Assembly (NCBI GenBank): GCA_030425425.1
Contig: JAUIAO010000034.1
Span: forward strand, 1-64,000
Direction of reading: 5' to 3'
DNA from: Bacteroidia bacterium
GTDB taxonomy: Bacteria > Bacteroidota > Bacteroidia > Cytophagales > Cyclobacteriaceae
DNA: 64,000 nt
A model generated the notes under the pieces. It saw only the letters and a list, made by a program, of their open reading frames with translations. It was not told the origin of the DNA and did not search any database. This document shows, in pieces, positions 8,501 to 17,013 of the stretch. Position numbers and translations under genes: made by a program. Every line of letters starts with the position of its first letter. Within the stretch, counting starts at the first letter, position 1.

Positions 8501-8656
8501 TTAGCCTTTTTTAGCCAATACGTTTTTTACTTCTTCTTCCGGCACCATTTCTTCTTTGTAGGTATAGTTACCATCTGCAGATTTTACGGCACGGATTACT
8601 CTGGCGAATTTTGCACCACCAGGCTGTTTTAGGGTTGCAACTACTTTCTTAGCCAT
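8501..8656 (-). CDS. DUF4295 small basic protein
   Basis: A 51-aa protein beginning MAKKVVATLKQPGGAKFARV and ending in EEEVKNVLAKKG. It matches the DUF4295 pattern found in Bacteroidota between rpmG and ftsY. The start lies 2 bp after the rpmG stop, so it is in the same transcript. The opening MAKK, basic composition and ribosomal-gene context suggest ribosome association, but this is inference; no biochemical role is known to me. Confidence 0.88.
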   Translation of the reverse strand: MAKKVVATLKQPGGAKFARVIRAVKSADGNYTYKEEMVPEEEVKNVLAKKG

Positions 8657-8658
8657 GG

Positions 8659-8841
8659 TTATTTAATTTCTTTGTGAACAGTATATTTTCTCATAATAGG
8701 ATTGTACTTCTTAAGCTCAATACGCTCAGGAGTGTTTTTCCTATTTTTTGTAGTGATGTATCTCGATGTACCTGCAAGACCACTGTTTTTGTGCTCTGTG
8801 CATTCCAAAATTACTTGTACTCTATTGCCTTTCTTTGCCAT
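8659..8841 (-). CDS. rpmG: 50S ribosomal protein L33
   Basis: The 60-aa protein ([19 protein letters not shown]…) is a typical L33 of the large subunit. It keeps the family's [24 protein letters not shown] core. Only one cysteine (C14) is present, so it is the zinc-free form rather than the four-cysteine form. It is the promoter-proximal gene of rpmG–DUF4295–ftsY. The rpmB gene, often found just upstream in this phylum, is not present here. Confidence 0.97.
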   Translation of the reverse strand: MAKKGNRVQVILECTEHKNSGLAGTSRYITTKNRKNTPERIELKKYNPIMRKYTVHKEIK

Positions 8842-8868
8842 TTTCTCGCCTAATTAGTAAAAGGAGTG

Positions 8869-8900
8869 CAAATGTAGAAAACTAATTTGATTCTACCAAC
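8869..8900 (-). promoter_or_regulatory. Bacteroidota-type promoter of rpmG operon
   Basis: Read on the minus strand, GTTGG (8896–8900) is followed after 19 nt by TACATTTG (8869–8876). This matches the phylum's sigma consensus of a TTG -33 element and a TAnnTTTG -7 element. The -7 box ends 27 nt before the L33 start codon. Confidence 0.7.
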
Positions 8901-9084
8901 ATGGTAATCAATCATTTAGAAGAAAAAATGGAATTTAAACTGTTGAGTAACTAAAGCAATGTAAAAACACCCGAAACGTAATGGAATTGCACTTTACTCA
9001 AAGTCAGTGCATACACTGACAAACTTCAGAGGGCAGGGTTTGTGGTCTGTTTATTTTGCAGCAGCAACTAAATAACCAATAATA

Positions 9085-9963
9085 ATGAAGTCTACATTCT
9101 TGATAGCTGCCCTCATTGTTCTATTCAATTACAGTAATGCACAGAAGATCAGTCCGTATTATGGATTGGGTAACTACGGATATGAAATCGAGGGTTCTGC
9201 AGAGAAGCTGATCAACGAAATACAATCGGCAGGATATGAAATACTCGGATCTTATGCTCCCGGACAGCAGCCGGACTTATATGTGGTGGTATTCACAGAT
9301 AGCCAAACCCGACAATTATGTATGAGCACGACTATTCAAGGATTAATAGCAGCACCATATAGAATGGCACTGGAAAAAACTGCATCTGGGGTAATACTTT
9401 CCTGTGTAAACCCGGAATATCAATGGAGAGCGTATCTCACTGAAGCGTACGGAAATAATGCAGCGAAATTTCTAGGGCTTAAAAATCGCTACATGAACTT
9501 TCTGGAAACGCTTGGCCATCCGGTTCCTTTTGGTGGAGAGGATGATGCCTCAGATCTGGAAGACTATCATTACATGTTTGGTATGCCTTACTACGAAGAT
9601 CAGGTCGAGATCAAGGCTTTCGACTCTTTCCAGTCAGCAGTGAGCACTATCCAAAATAATATCACGGGTACGCAAGGAATAGAACCAGTATATTCTTTAG
9701 TCGATAACAGCAATCAAATAGCCGTTTTTGGCGTAGGTTTGGTTGATCAGGAAATCGGTGAAAAACACTTTCTTTCGGTTATTGGTCAGACGCATGCCGC
9801 TGCATTGCCTTATGAATTGATCGTGGAGGGAAACAAAGTGAAAATGCTACACGGTAGATTCCGTTTTGCTCTTTATTGGCCAGAGCTGACAATGGCTACT
9901 TTCACAAAAATCATGTCTACACCAGGTGATGTAGAAGAAATGATGAGTAGGTTGGTGAGGTAA
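9085..9963 (+). CDS. Exported protein, possible DUF302-like repeat
   Basis: A 292-aa protein with signal peptide MKSTFLIAALIVLFNYSNAQ. Each half has a similar ending: PYRMALEK…GVILSCVNPEYQWRAYL in the first and ALPYELIVEGNKVKMLHGRFRFALYWPEL in the second. The NPEY and RFRFALYWPELTM segments recall DUF302 (TT1751-like) proteins, so a periplasmic tandem of that fold is possible. The assignment is tentative. No enzyme motif was recognised. It is a single gene after rpmG's divergent promoter region. Confidence 0.6.
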   Translation: MKSTFLIAALIVLFNYSNAQKISPYYGLGNYGYEIEGSAEKLINEIQSAGYEILGSYAPGQQPDLYVVVFTDSQTRQLCMSTTIQGLIAAPYRMALEKTASGVILSCVNPEYQWRAYLTEAYGNNAAKFLGLKNRYMNFLETLGHPVPFGGEDDASDLEDYHYMFGMPYYEDQVEIKAFDSFQSAVSTIQNNITGTQGIEPVYSLVDNSNQIAVFGVGLVDQEIGEKHFLSVIGQTHAAALPYELIVEGNKVKMLHGRFRFALYWPELTMATFTKIMSTPGDVEEMMSRLVR

Positions 9964-10106
9964 TAAATAAGAAAATTTGAGATTGTGGACGCGGTTGAAA
10001 GTTGGGTCCTCTTTGGTTTAAATTTTGAATTCTTCTGGTCAGGAGATTATCAAGTCCAATCAATTTCTTATTGTACATTCCCAGTTTATTCTGGTAAATT
10101 TCCATT

Positions 10107-10880
10107 ATGGAATATGTGATCATTTGTTTGGTTACCCTGTTTGGAGCAGGGATGACGCTGTTTTCGGGTTTTGGACTAGGAACGATTCTAATGCCAGTCT
10201 TCGGCTTATTTTTCCCAATAGAAGTTGCCATTGCGCTGACGGCTTTAGTACACTTTGCCAACAACCTCATCAAATTTGGATTTTTCCACAAACACTTAAA
10301 CTGGAAAATCATCGGAAAATTCGGGATTCCATCTGTATTGGCAGCTTTTTTAGGAGCGAGACTTCTCAGTACGCTTTCTGAGATGCCCAATATCACCAGC
10401 TATCAACCCAATGGTCATGAATTTTTCATCACACCAGTCAAGCTGACTATTGCCGGACTGTTGGTGTTCTTTTCTCTAATGGACATTATTCCCAAGCTGG
10501 CCAGATTACAGTTTTCGGATAAATACATGCCACTGGGAGGTGCATTGAGTGGCTTTTTTGGAGGACTTTCTGGTAATCAGGGTGCACTTAGGGCAGCGTT
10601 TCTGATTCGGAGTGGGTTGAGTAAAGAGGTGTTCATCGGTACGGGAGTAGTGATCGCTTGTCTGATTGATATGACGAGAATTACTGTGTATTCGGAAAGG
10701 ATTGTGGAACATGTAGGGCAGGAGCAGATCATGCTATTGTCTTTTGCTGTTGTTTCTGCATTTCTTGGTGTTTTTATAGGGAACAGATTATTCCAAAAAA
10801 TCACGATCAAATCACTGCAGGTCATCGTGGCTGTGATGCTGCTGGTTTTTGCCGTGCTTTTAGGATTGGGAGTTTTATAA
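10107..10880 (+). CDS. TauE/SafE-family membrane permease
   Basis: A polytopic inner-membrane protein (257 aa) of the sulfite exporter TauE/SafE family, whose members move sulfoacetate, sulfite or other organic anions. It has about seven to eight hydrophobic segments and the family's N-terminal signature GLGTILMPVFGLFFPIEVAIALTALVHFANN. The second half repeats the fold with GGALSGFFGGLSGNQGALRAAFL. Substrate cannot be predicted. It is a single gene followed by a strong terminator. Confidence 0.88.
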   Translation: MEYVIICLVTLFGAGMTLFSGFGLGTILMPVFGLFFPIEVAIALTALVHFANNLIKFGFFHKHLNWKIIGKFGIPSVLAAFLGARLLSTLSEMPNITSYQPNGHEFFITPVKLTIAGLLVFFSLMDIIPKLARLQFSDKYMPLGGALSGFFGGLSGNQGALRAAFLIRSGLSKEVFIGTGVVIACLIDMTRITVYSERIVEHVGQEQIMLLSFAVVSAFLGVFIGNRLFQKITIKSLQVIVAVMLLVFAVLLGLGVL

Positions 10881-11056
10881 AAATCAGTAAATGATGGCCA
10901 AAAATCTTCTGAAATCTACTAGTCATCGATAATACTGAGGTTGAAATTCGTGAAGTGCACACCTTTGTATCAGGTTAGAATTATAGCAAGTTAAAATGGT
11001 AGTGAAGAGATAATTAGAAGTACGATTAGTATAAAAATTATTTCAGGTTAGCGGTG

Positions 11057-11088
11057 AAAGCGTGGGCTCATGGAGCTCGCGCTTTTTT
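11057..11088 (+). terminator. Intrinsic terminator after TauE/SafE gene
   Basis: A 13-bp stem with two G-U pairs (11057–11069 with 11073–11085) closes a 3-nt loop and ends in six T. It sits 177 bp past the permease stop. The T-run overlaps the stop codon of the convergent DUF1905-like gene. Confidence 0.8.
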
Positions 11089-11554
11089 ATGTGTTCAGTC
11101 GTTTGATCATCTCCACGATTCTATCTGCTTTTTCCTCTTCTGTTTTGGCATCATATACAGGATTCAAAAATATATTTCGATCAAATTCTGATAATGCTAA
11201 AAATCGCTCAAGTGTACTTTTAGATTCATTCAGCAGGCATTCCTTAATTTCTTCTGGGATTTCGGCAGAAAGCTCGTCCAACCAAAGCTTGATCCGCACC
11301 TGATCTCCGGCTTCCTTTTTGATTTTTTTTCGAATGGTTGCATTCACAGAAAAAAACAAGGTGCCGTCTCCTTTGGGCATCAGTTTGAATTTCTTCAATT
11401 CATAGTCATCAATAAAACCACGTACTCTCACCCAGCCAAATGGTGTGTGCTCACTTGGTTTTATTTCGGGAATAGAAGCATAAGTCCAGCCACCTTTACC
11501 AGGAAATTTTTCTAATAAATAGGTGCTATCAACTTTTGGTTTGTCTGAGTTCAT
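11087..11554 (-). CDS. DUF1905 / YdeI-like protein
   Basis: A 155-aa cytosolic protein. The N-terminal half (about residues 15–95) contains a barrel-like pattern WTYASIPEI…FGWVRVRGFIDDYELKKFKLMP typical of DUF1905. The C-terminal helix (ERFLALSEFDRNIFLNPVYDAKTEEEKADRIVEMIKRL) resembles the YdeI/OmpD-associated module often fused to it. The biochemical role of the family is not established. It starts 9 bp after the K+ channel stop and is probably co-transcribed with it. Confidence 0.75.
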   Translation of the reverse strand: MNSDKPKVDSTYLLEKFPGKGGWTYASIPEIKPSEHTPFGWVRVRGFIDDYELKKFKLMPKGDGTLFFSVNATIRKKIKKEAGDQVRIKLWLDELSAEIPEEIKECLLNESKSTLERFLALSEFDRNIFLNPVYDAKTEEEKADRIVEMIKRLNT

Positions 11555-11563
11555 TGTTCCAAT

Positions 11564-12607
11564 TTAAGACAACCGGTCTTCAATCAACTGACGCTCCTTT
11601 GGAGTAGTCATCATGATCAACTTGTCTCCCGCGTTCAGGTTTTGTTTCGGATCAGGAATATATTCGCATTGATCTGGACTTTTGACCGCCAGGATCAAGG
11701 TATTCTTACAATCTGAGGTTTTCAATTCATCTAGACTTTTACCAGAAAAATTTGTCGAAACTTCCACTTCTTCAATCCGAAAGTTTTGTCTGGATGTCCG
11801 GGTCATTTCATCCAAAAACGAAGTTACCGAAGGACGGATCATCTCTGAAGCCATTCTCAATCCACCGATGTAATTCGGTGAAATGATCCGGTCTGCGCCA
11901 GCTCTTTTTACCTTGGCGGCATGATTGAGGTCAATGATTTTCACCACTATTCTACAGGTAGGGTTCAGCTGTCTTGCAGTAAGACAAATCACGAGGTTGG
12001 TATTATCATCTCCTGAGGTGACAAAAACCCCACGCGCCCGATCTACACCGAGAGTCATCAAGAAATCATCATCCGTGCAATCTCCGGCCATCATTGGCCG
12101 TCCTTTGAGCTCTGCCGGTAACGCAGAAAGCCGCGACTCATCCAAATCAGCGATGACAAACGGCCGATCTGTTTGGTACAGTTCTGAGGCGATATTGCCA
12201 CCTACACGCCCACTACCACAGATCACATAATGATCTTCCATTTTGCTGATTTTCTTTTCCATTTTTCTTTTGTAAAAAGTTTTTCGAATGTCTCCTTCAA
12301 TGAATAATGCCGCAACATTAGAGAGGAAATAAGTGAAAATACCGATGCCCATAAAGGCAATGAATACGGTAAACAGTCGACCTCCGGGAGAAGTGCTCAT
12401 GTCGATGATTTCGTGAAAACCAATAGTTGTCAATGTAATAGCTGTCATGTAGAATGCATCCATCACATTACCATCTGCAATGACCGAATAACCCACCGTA
12501 CCTATGATCATAATGGCGACAAATGCGAACCCGGCAATTCTCAGCCTTCGTAGCACATCCAGCAGCCATCGCGTTGGTTTGATTTTATGCTGATTGATGT
12601 TTACCAT
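11564..12607 (-). CDS. Two-TM potassium channel with RCK (TrkA-N/TrkA-C) domains
   Basis: The 347-aa protein has two membrane helices (about 24–45 and 78–101) with a pore loop between them. A Rossmann RCK domain follows (ICGSGRVGGNIA at 129–140, VIADLDESR, MAGDCTDDDFL) and then a TrkA-C domain near 265–347. It would form a tetrameric ligand-gated cation channel. The selectivity filter reads TTIGF (60–64) in place of the usual TVGYG, so strict K+ selectivity is uncertain. It is followed by the DUF1905-like gene. Confidence 0.9.
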   Translation of the reverse strand: MVNINQHKIKPTRWLLDVLRRLRIAGFAFVAIMIIGTVGYSVIADGNVMDAFYMTAITLTTIGFHEIIDMSTSPGGRLFTVFIAFMGIGIFTYFLSNVAALFIEGDIRKTFYKRKMEKKISKMEDHYVICGSGRVGGNIASELYQTDRPFVIADLDESRLSALPAELKGRPMMAGDCTDDDFLMTLGVDRARGVFVTSGDDNTNLVICLTARQLNPTCRIVVKIIDLNHAAKVKRAGADRIISPNYIGGLRMASEMIRPSVTSFLDEMTRTSRQNFRIEEVEVSTNFSGKSLDELKTSDCKNTLILAVKSPDQCEYIPDPKQNLNAGDKLIMMTTPKERQLIEDRLS

Positions 12608-12695
12608 ATTCTTGTTTTCCCACTTTTGGCATTGTTTTTATCTTGTGTATCCAAATAAAATCAATTAGGATAAATTTAGACTAAAGCACTGTGAG

Positions 12696-13394
12696 ATGAG
12701 AATATTTCTAGGTTTAATCATCTGTCAAATCATAGGGACTGTTTACGCACAGGATGCTTCACAAATCTTGCGGGAGCATTTCAAAGATTATGGGCAGGAA
12801 CAATGGAATGATGTGCGCAGCGTGACCATTGATGGCAGATTAGTGGATGAGGATTATTACGGGTGCAAAATGAAGGTGTCTCTTAAACAACCTGACAAAA
12901 TCCGAATAGATGGAACTTATAAGAAAAAGGGTTTTGCAGAGGCATATAATGGCTTGACGAGCTGGATTGTTGCTCCGTGGAGGGAGACATATGAAGTTAC
13001 TTATCCAGAACCAGCGGAGGAACTTAGCCTCATTCATGCCTTGGGCTTTGGTAGTCCTTTGTATCCTTTTCGGGATCATTTGAAATTTGAGGGTCTGAAA
13101 AGCTTTGAAGGAGAGCTTTATCTCACTTTCGTATTGGATGAATCGGCCTACCTGAAAACTTTTTATCTGGGCAGGGAAGATTATCGGTTGTATTTCGAAG
13201 AGATCTCATTGAGGTTTGGTTCTCAACCGACCAAAATACTGAAGGTCACAGAAAAATATAAGCAATACGGTGAACTGCTGATGCCTACAGCGGCGATTTT
13301 TGAAGGGGAGGACTATTATAAAGAATTAATTTTTGATCAGGTTTATCTCAATATGGGTGTGAATGATCAGATTTTCGAAAGGCCTAAGGAGTGA
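12696..13394 (+). CDS. Exported LolA-like lipoprotein-carrier-fold protein
   Basis: A 232-aa protein with signal peptide MRIFLGLIICQIIGTVYAQ. The rest is strand-rich with spaced tryptophans and a pattern (MKVSLKQPDKIRIDG…GLTSWIVAPWRETYEV…KILKVTEKYKQYGELLMP) like periplasmic outer-membrane-lipoprotein-sorting folds. Such proteins bind lipid or lipoprotein acyl chains. It lacks clear LolA sequence identity, so a paralogous function is likely. It stands alone, divergent from the channel gene. Confidence 0.65.
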   Translation: MRIFLGLIICQIIGTVYAQDASQILREHFKDYGQEQWNDVRSVTIDGRLVDEDYYGCKMKVSLKQPDKIRIDGTYKKKGFAEAYNGLTSWIVAPWRETYEVTYPEPAEELSLIHALGFGSPLYPFRDHLKFEGLKSFEGELYLTFVLDESAYLKTFYLGREDYRLYFEEISLRFGSQPTKILKVTEKYKQYGELLMPTAAIFEGEDYYKELIFDQVYLNMGVNDQIFERPKE

Positions 13395-13473
13395 GTTTGG
13401 TAATTAGTGAATAGTTGAAGAGTAAAGTAGTGAATAATCTAAAACTCAATAACCCCCTAATTCAATAACCCAT
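13395..13473. other. Convergent intergenic spacer with AGTGAATA-type repeats
   Basis: The spacer between two convergent genes contains TTAGTGAATAGTTGAAG followed by GTAGTGAATAATC, then two AATAACCC copies. The repeat word recurs in the convergent spacer at 36656–36753. No promoter, hairpin or gene is seen here. Confidence 0.35.
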
Positions 13474-14517
13474 TTACCTTTCCCAGACTGTCACATGGTC
13501 ATCCATTACATTGCCAATAAAAACCTGGTTTTCAAATGGTATAGCCACACTAGACCCGGAGACAACTTCTCCTTCATTCACAAAAATGGATTTCAGCTCA
13601 TAATCTCCTATTCCTCGATAATCGATAGTGATAATTTCTGAAGGAGCTATTTCTGATTTGCCTTTTGCGTAGCTAGCAAACATTAGCAAATTTGGGTGGC
13701 AGGCTATCCACAACTTTCCATCCTCATCGATTTCTATATTATCTACCCCGGTTTTGACTTTTATGTCTTCTTGATAATTCAATGTGCCATCAGCCCGACG
13801 TTGATATACTTTCACACGAAAAGCCCGTGTAGAAGCTACGAAAAGCAGGTTACTCTCCTGGTCATAATTGATTCCGTTTGCATACGCTATTTCTGAAGCC
13901 ACTTCTGTTGCTTTTCCATCATTGTAACCAATCACATTGGACAATGACATCCCAAGATAATCTTCCAGGATGCGATTGAAGCCTGTTCGATATTTGTGGT
14001 CATTGGTAAGGTAAAATTCATCTTCACTGATTGCCACCAGATCATTTGGACTGTTGAAAAGAGGGTCTGTGATTGACTCCAGATGGACCAAACTATCTCC
14101 GTAAAGATTAAATTTTTCTACAGAATGCTGATCTTCCACATGGTTAATAACCAGAATCATGTAAGTTGAAGAATCTGTTTTGATCATTGATATACCATGC
14201 GGGTTCAGCGTCAGCTTGATATGCTGACTGATTGGAATAGGCGTAAGCTCAGGGTCTTTCAAGTTGATTAAAAATAATCCTCCTTTGGTGGAGATGCTGT
14301 CCCTTCTTGCTGCTCGATCATCTGACGATAAAACCAGAAAATGATCCTCGCGGCTAATGGCAATATCTTCTACTCCTGGCAGGTTGATGGATGCTGTTAT
14401 TTTGCCTTCCATTTTTGGTTTGATATCCCGGAAAAAACCAGAAGAAAAAAGGATGTTGGCAGCCAAAATCGAAACCACCAGCAACACCATCATGAAAACA
14501 AATAATAGGCGTTTCAT
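13474..14517 (-). CDS. Paraoxonase/arylesterase-like beta-propeller protein
   Basis: A 347-aa protein with an N-terminal membrane anchor or uncleaved signal (residues 4–25). The six-bladed propeller motifs of the PON family are clear: NPHGISM, SPNDLVAISEDEFYLTNDH, YANGINYDQESNLLFVAST and GVDNIEIDEDGKLWIACHPN. The Asn and Asp residues in these motifs correspond to calcium and active-site ligands in PON1. Likely activity is hydrolysis of lactones or aryl esters in the periplasm. It is a single gene converging on the LolA-like gene. Confidence 0.85.
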   Translation of the reverse strand: MKRLLFVFMMVLLVVSILAANILFSSGFFRDIKPKMEGKITASINLPGVEDIAISREDHFLVLSSDDRAARRDSISTKGGLFLINLKDPELTPIPISQHIKLTLNPHGISMIKTDSSTYMILVINHVEDQHSVEKFNLYGDSLVHLESITDPLFNSPNDLVAISEDEFYLTNDHKYRTGFNRILEDYLGMSLSNVIGYNDGKATEVASEIAYANGINYDQESNLLFVASTRAFRVKVYQRRADGTLNYQEDIKVKTGVDNIEIDEDGKLWIACHPNLLMFASYAKGKSEIAPSEIITIDYRGIGDYELKSIFVNEGEVVSGSSVAIPFENQVFIGNVMDDHVTVWER

Positions 14518-14694
14518 AGCAGAAATATTTAAAGATCAAGTTACGAAAAATGTGCGATGATTTTCACGTGACGAAATTAATTTAACCCAAATATGAGCTG
14601 TCTTCTTTGGTGAAAATCTTTCAGTTTATCTCTGAAAATCAATCACTTGTAGCAAACGATCTACATTTCTCATGAATAATGCGGGTTAAAGAAA

Positions 14695-14721
14695 GAAACC
14701 CCGGCCACTGGCCGGGGTTTC
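14695..14721 (-). terminator. Strong intrinsic terminator of the GH97 gene
   Basis: GAAACCCCGGCC (14695–14706) and GGCCGGGGTTTC (14710–14721) are perfect 12-bp arms with a 3-nt loop. It begins 23 nt after the GH97 stop and runs into a T-rich stretch on the minus strand. Confidence 0.88.
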
Positions 14722-14744
14722 TATGATTAAAGGATCAAGTTTTC

Positions 14745-16820
14745 TTATTGTTCCATTAGACTGACGGCAAACCCTCCGGCAGCAGTCATGTCAACCACTA
14801 TCTCATCATCAGCTGTTACTTCCCTTTCGGAGATGTCTATTGCAGTTGGGTTGTCAATATAATGAGTGTCCTCTGCGTCTTTGTAAATGATGGCTTTATA
14901 CGTTTTACCTTCCGGTAGAAAATCAAGTTCAAGGGTATATGGTTTTGGGTTTTCATCAGTGAGTCCACCAACAAACCAGTTATCAGTACCTCTTTCCTGG
15001 CGGGCAGTGATCACAAAGTCTCCTATTTCACCATCAATAATTCTGGTCTGTTCCCAATTTACCGGCACATCACGAATGAATTGGAATGCAGGCTGATCTT
15101 TGTAATATTGGATCAGGTCTGCCGCCATCTGAATCGGGCTATTGATCACCACATAAAGTGATAACTGCTGCGCCAGTGTAGAGAAAATCGGATGATCTTC
15201 TTTGTGAGGTTTCAGTGACAAGTTGAAAATACCTGGAGTGTAATCAATAGGTCCACCGAGCATTCTAGTGAAAGCCACGATAGGCAAGTGCTCTGGTGGA
15301 CTGGCAGAAGGGGCTGCCCATGCATTGTACTCCTGGCCCCTCACTCCTTCTCGTGAGATTTCGTTCGGATAGGTTCTTCTCTTTCCAGTAGCTTTGATAG
15401 GCTCGTGCATGTTGATTGCTACTTTGTATTTCGCACCATAGTCTACTGTTTTCTGATAATGATTTACCATCCACTGACCATGGTGATATTCACCTTCCGG
15501 AATCACAGCGCCTACATATCCGGTTTTCACTGCATGAATGCCGAGTTTTTCCATCATTTGGTAAGCTGTGTCCATTCTCTCTTCATATCTGCTTACGGCA
15601 GCAGAAGTTTCGTGATGCATGATTAAGCCAACACCTTTTTCTTTTCCGTATCGTACTACTTCTTCTATATCATAATCCGGATAAGGCGTGGTAAAATCAA
15701 AAATCGTGTCTCGCATTTCAGGATCTGTCCAGGTTTCCCAACCGGTATTCCAACCTTCTACAAGGATACCTTTCAGGTCATTTTCACTGGCAAAATCGAT
15801 CAATTCTTTTGCATATTCTGTAGTAGCTATGTGCTTTCCACTGGCATAGTCCCAGGTTCCTGTACTCAAGTGCATATCCCACCAGATCCCCAGGTATTTT
15901 ATTGGTTCAAACCACTCCGAGATATCTCCAAGTTCATTGGGGTCATTGAGGTTTACTATCAGATTAGATTCTATCAGATCGCCGGCTCTATCGGTAATCT
16001 GGATAGTTCTCCATGGTGTGACAAAGGGAGCTGATGTTTTTACCTTGATGCCACTGTCATTTCCTACCAACTCACTGATCATTCCAAAATTATCGGTATC
16101 CACTTTCAGTGTCATTCCGGCGTAATCAGTAAGGTCCGCCTCATGAAAACTCAGATAAACACCATCATCTGTTTTCATTGTTACAGGAGTGTTTACGGCA
16201 TTTTCAGGAATGTAGGTCTGACCCAGGTGATCCCCTTCTACGAATTTAGAAATGGCATCAATTTCCGAAAACCGGGTAGTATTATACAAGTATTCGTAGA
16301 TATCCCAATCTCCAGGAATCCACCATACTTTGTGATCTCCAGTCAGGTTAAATTCGGTGAGTTCGTCAGTAATTACCACATCACCTTCCATGGCCGCTTG
16401 CTCTGGGAACTCGTATCTGAAACCAAGACCATCATCATATACTTTGAACACCAGATCAAAAACTCGGCTTGGTGCAGCTGTTTCTTTGACGGTCAGTTTC
16501 AATAGGTTGTACTGGTTTTTTACTTCTCTCTGCTCGCCCCATTGCATTTCCCATGTTTCATCCGCGGATGAAAGTTGACCATTGGTCAGAGACATGTTTC
16601 CAGTAAGAGGTTCCTGACCTCTAAACTCGAACCCCATGTAGGAAGTGTCGATCGTTACATTGCCCTTATAGGACACGGTGTATGCTGGTTTTCCAGCTTG
16701 GGTAAACACTGCCACTTCTACCTGCTGGTCTGGGGAAGTGACCACCCAGGTTCGTTCAGCTTCTCCACCACATGCAGCCAAAATAGCCGCAGCGAAGAGC
16801 ATAATAATCATGTTTTTCAT
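14745..16820 (-). CDS. Glycoside hydrolase family 97 lipoprotein (SusB-like)
   Basis: A 691-aa GH97 enzyme acting on alpha-glucosides or alpha-galactosides. The lipobox ILAAC (C17) marks it as a lipoprotein. The N-terminal super-sandwich is followed by a TIM barrel beginning WFEPIKYLGIWWDMH and a C-terminal beta domain. Conserved segments are ILVEGWNTGWE, LIMHHETSAAVSRYEE (about 400), INMHEPIKATGKRRTYPN (about 469) and REGVRGQEYNAW (about 492). The glutamates here correspond to catalytic and Ca-binding residues of inverting GH97 members such as SusB. No susC/susD pair lies nearby, so it is an orphan glycosidase. Confidence 0.93.
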   Translation of the reverse strand: MKNMIIMLFAAAILAACGGEAERTWVVTSPDQQVEVAVFTQAGKPAYTVSYKGNVTIDTSYMGFEFRGQEPLTGNMSLTNGQLSSADETWEMQWGEQREVKNQYNLLKLTVKETAAPSRVFDLVFKVYDDGLGFRYEFPEQAAMEGDVVITDELTEFNLTGDHKVWWIPGDWDIYEYLYNTTRFSEIDAISKFVEGDHLGQTYIPENAVNTPVTMKTDDGVYLSFHEADLTDYAGMTLKVDTDNFGMISELVGNDSGIKVKTSAPFVTPWRTIQITDRAGDLIESNLIVNLNDPNELGDISEWFEPIKYLGIWWDMHLSTGTWDYASGKHIATTEYAKELIDFASENDLKGILVEGWNTGWETWTDPEMRDTIFDFTTPYPDYDIEEVVRYGKEKGVGLIMHHETSAAVSRYEERMDTAYQMMEKLGIHAVKTGYVGAVIPEGEYHHGQWMVNHYQKTVDYGAKYKVAINMHEPIKATGKRRTYPNEISREGVRGQEYNAWAAPSASPPEHLPIVAFTRMLGGPIDYTPGIFNLSLKPHKEDHPIFSTLAQQLSLYVVINSPIQMAADLIQYYKDQPAFQFIRDVPVNWEQTRIIDGEIGDFVITARQERGTDNWFVGGLTDENPKPYTLELDFLPEGKTYKAIIYKDAEDTHYIDNPTAIDISEREVTADDEIVVDMTAAGGFAVSLMEQ

Positions 16821-16851
16821 ACTTCTTTATACTTTATGACTTACGATAATC

Positions 16852-16880
16852 CAAAGCTATTGAATTTATCAATACGTCAA
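16852..16880 (-). promoter_or_regulatory. Possible promoter of GH97 gene
   Basis: On the minus strand TTG (16878–16880) precedes TAGCTTTG (16852–16859) by 18 nt. The -7 box matches TAnnTTTG exactly; the spacing is about two bases shorter than in the best promoters of this window. It lies 31 bp before the start codon. Confidence 0.4.
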
Positions 16881-16954
16881 TCTGTTACCGCTCATGGTAT
16901 TTGGAAAGACGATTGGCTGGATTCTTCAACTGTTCAAATGTGAATTTTCCGTAA

Positions 16955-16979
16955 AAAAAGGCCCATCCCGGGCCTTTTT
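16955..16979 (-). terminator. Terminator after the UspA gene (bidirectional form)
   Basis: AAAAAGGCCC (16955–16964) and GGGCCTTTTT (16970–16979) form perfect 10-bp arms with a 5-nt loop. It is 34 nt past the UspA stop on the minus strand and has A/T runs on both sides. Confidence 0.8.
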
Positions 16980-17013
16980 CAATCAAAACTAAAATCTACA
17001 AACTATTACAGTA

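Noticed and set aside
14745-16820. Polysaccharide utilisation locus
   Set aside because: No SusC/SusD, sigma/anti-sigma or other glycosidase gene adjoins the GH97 gene.
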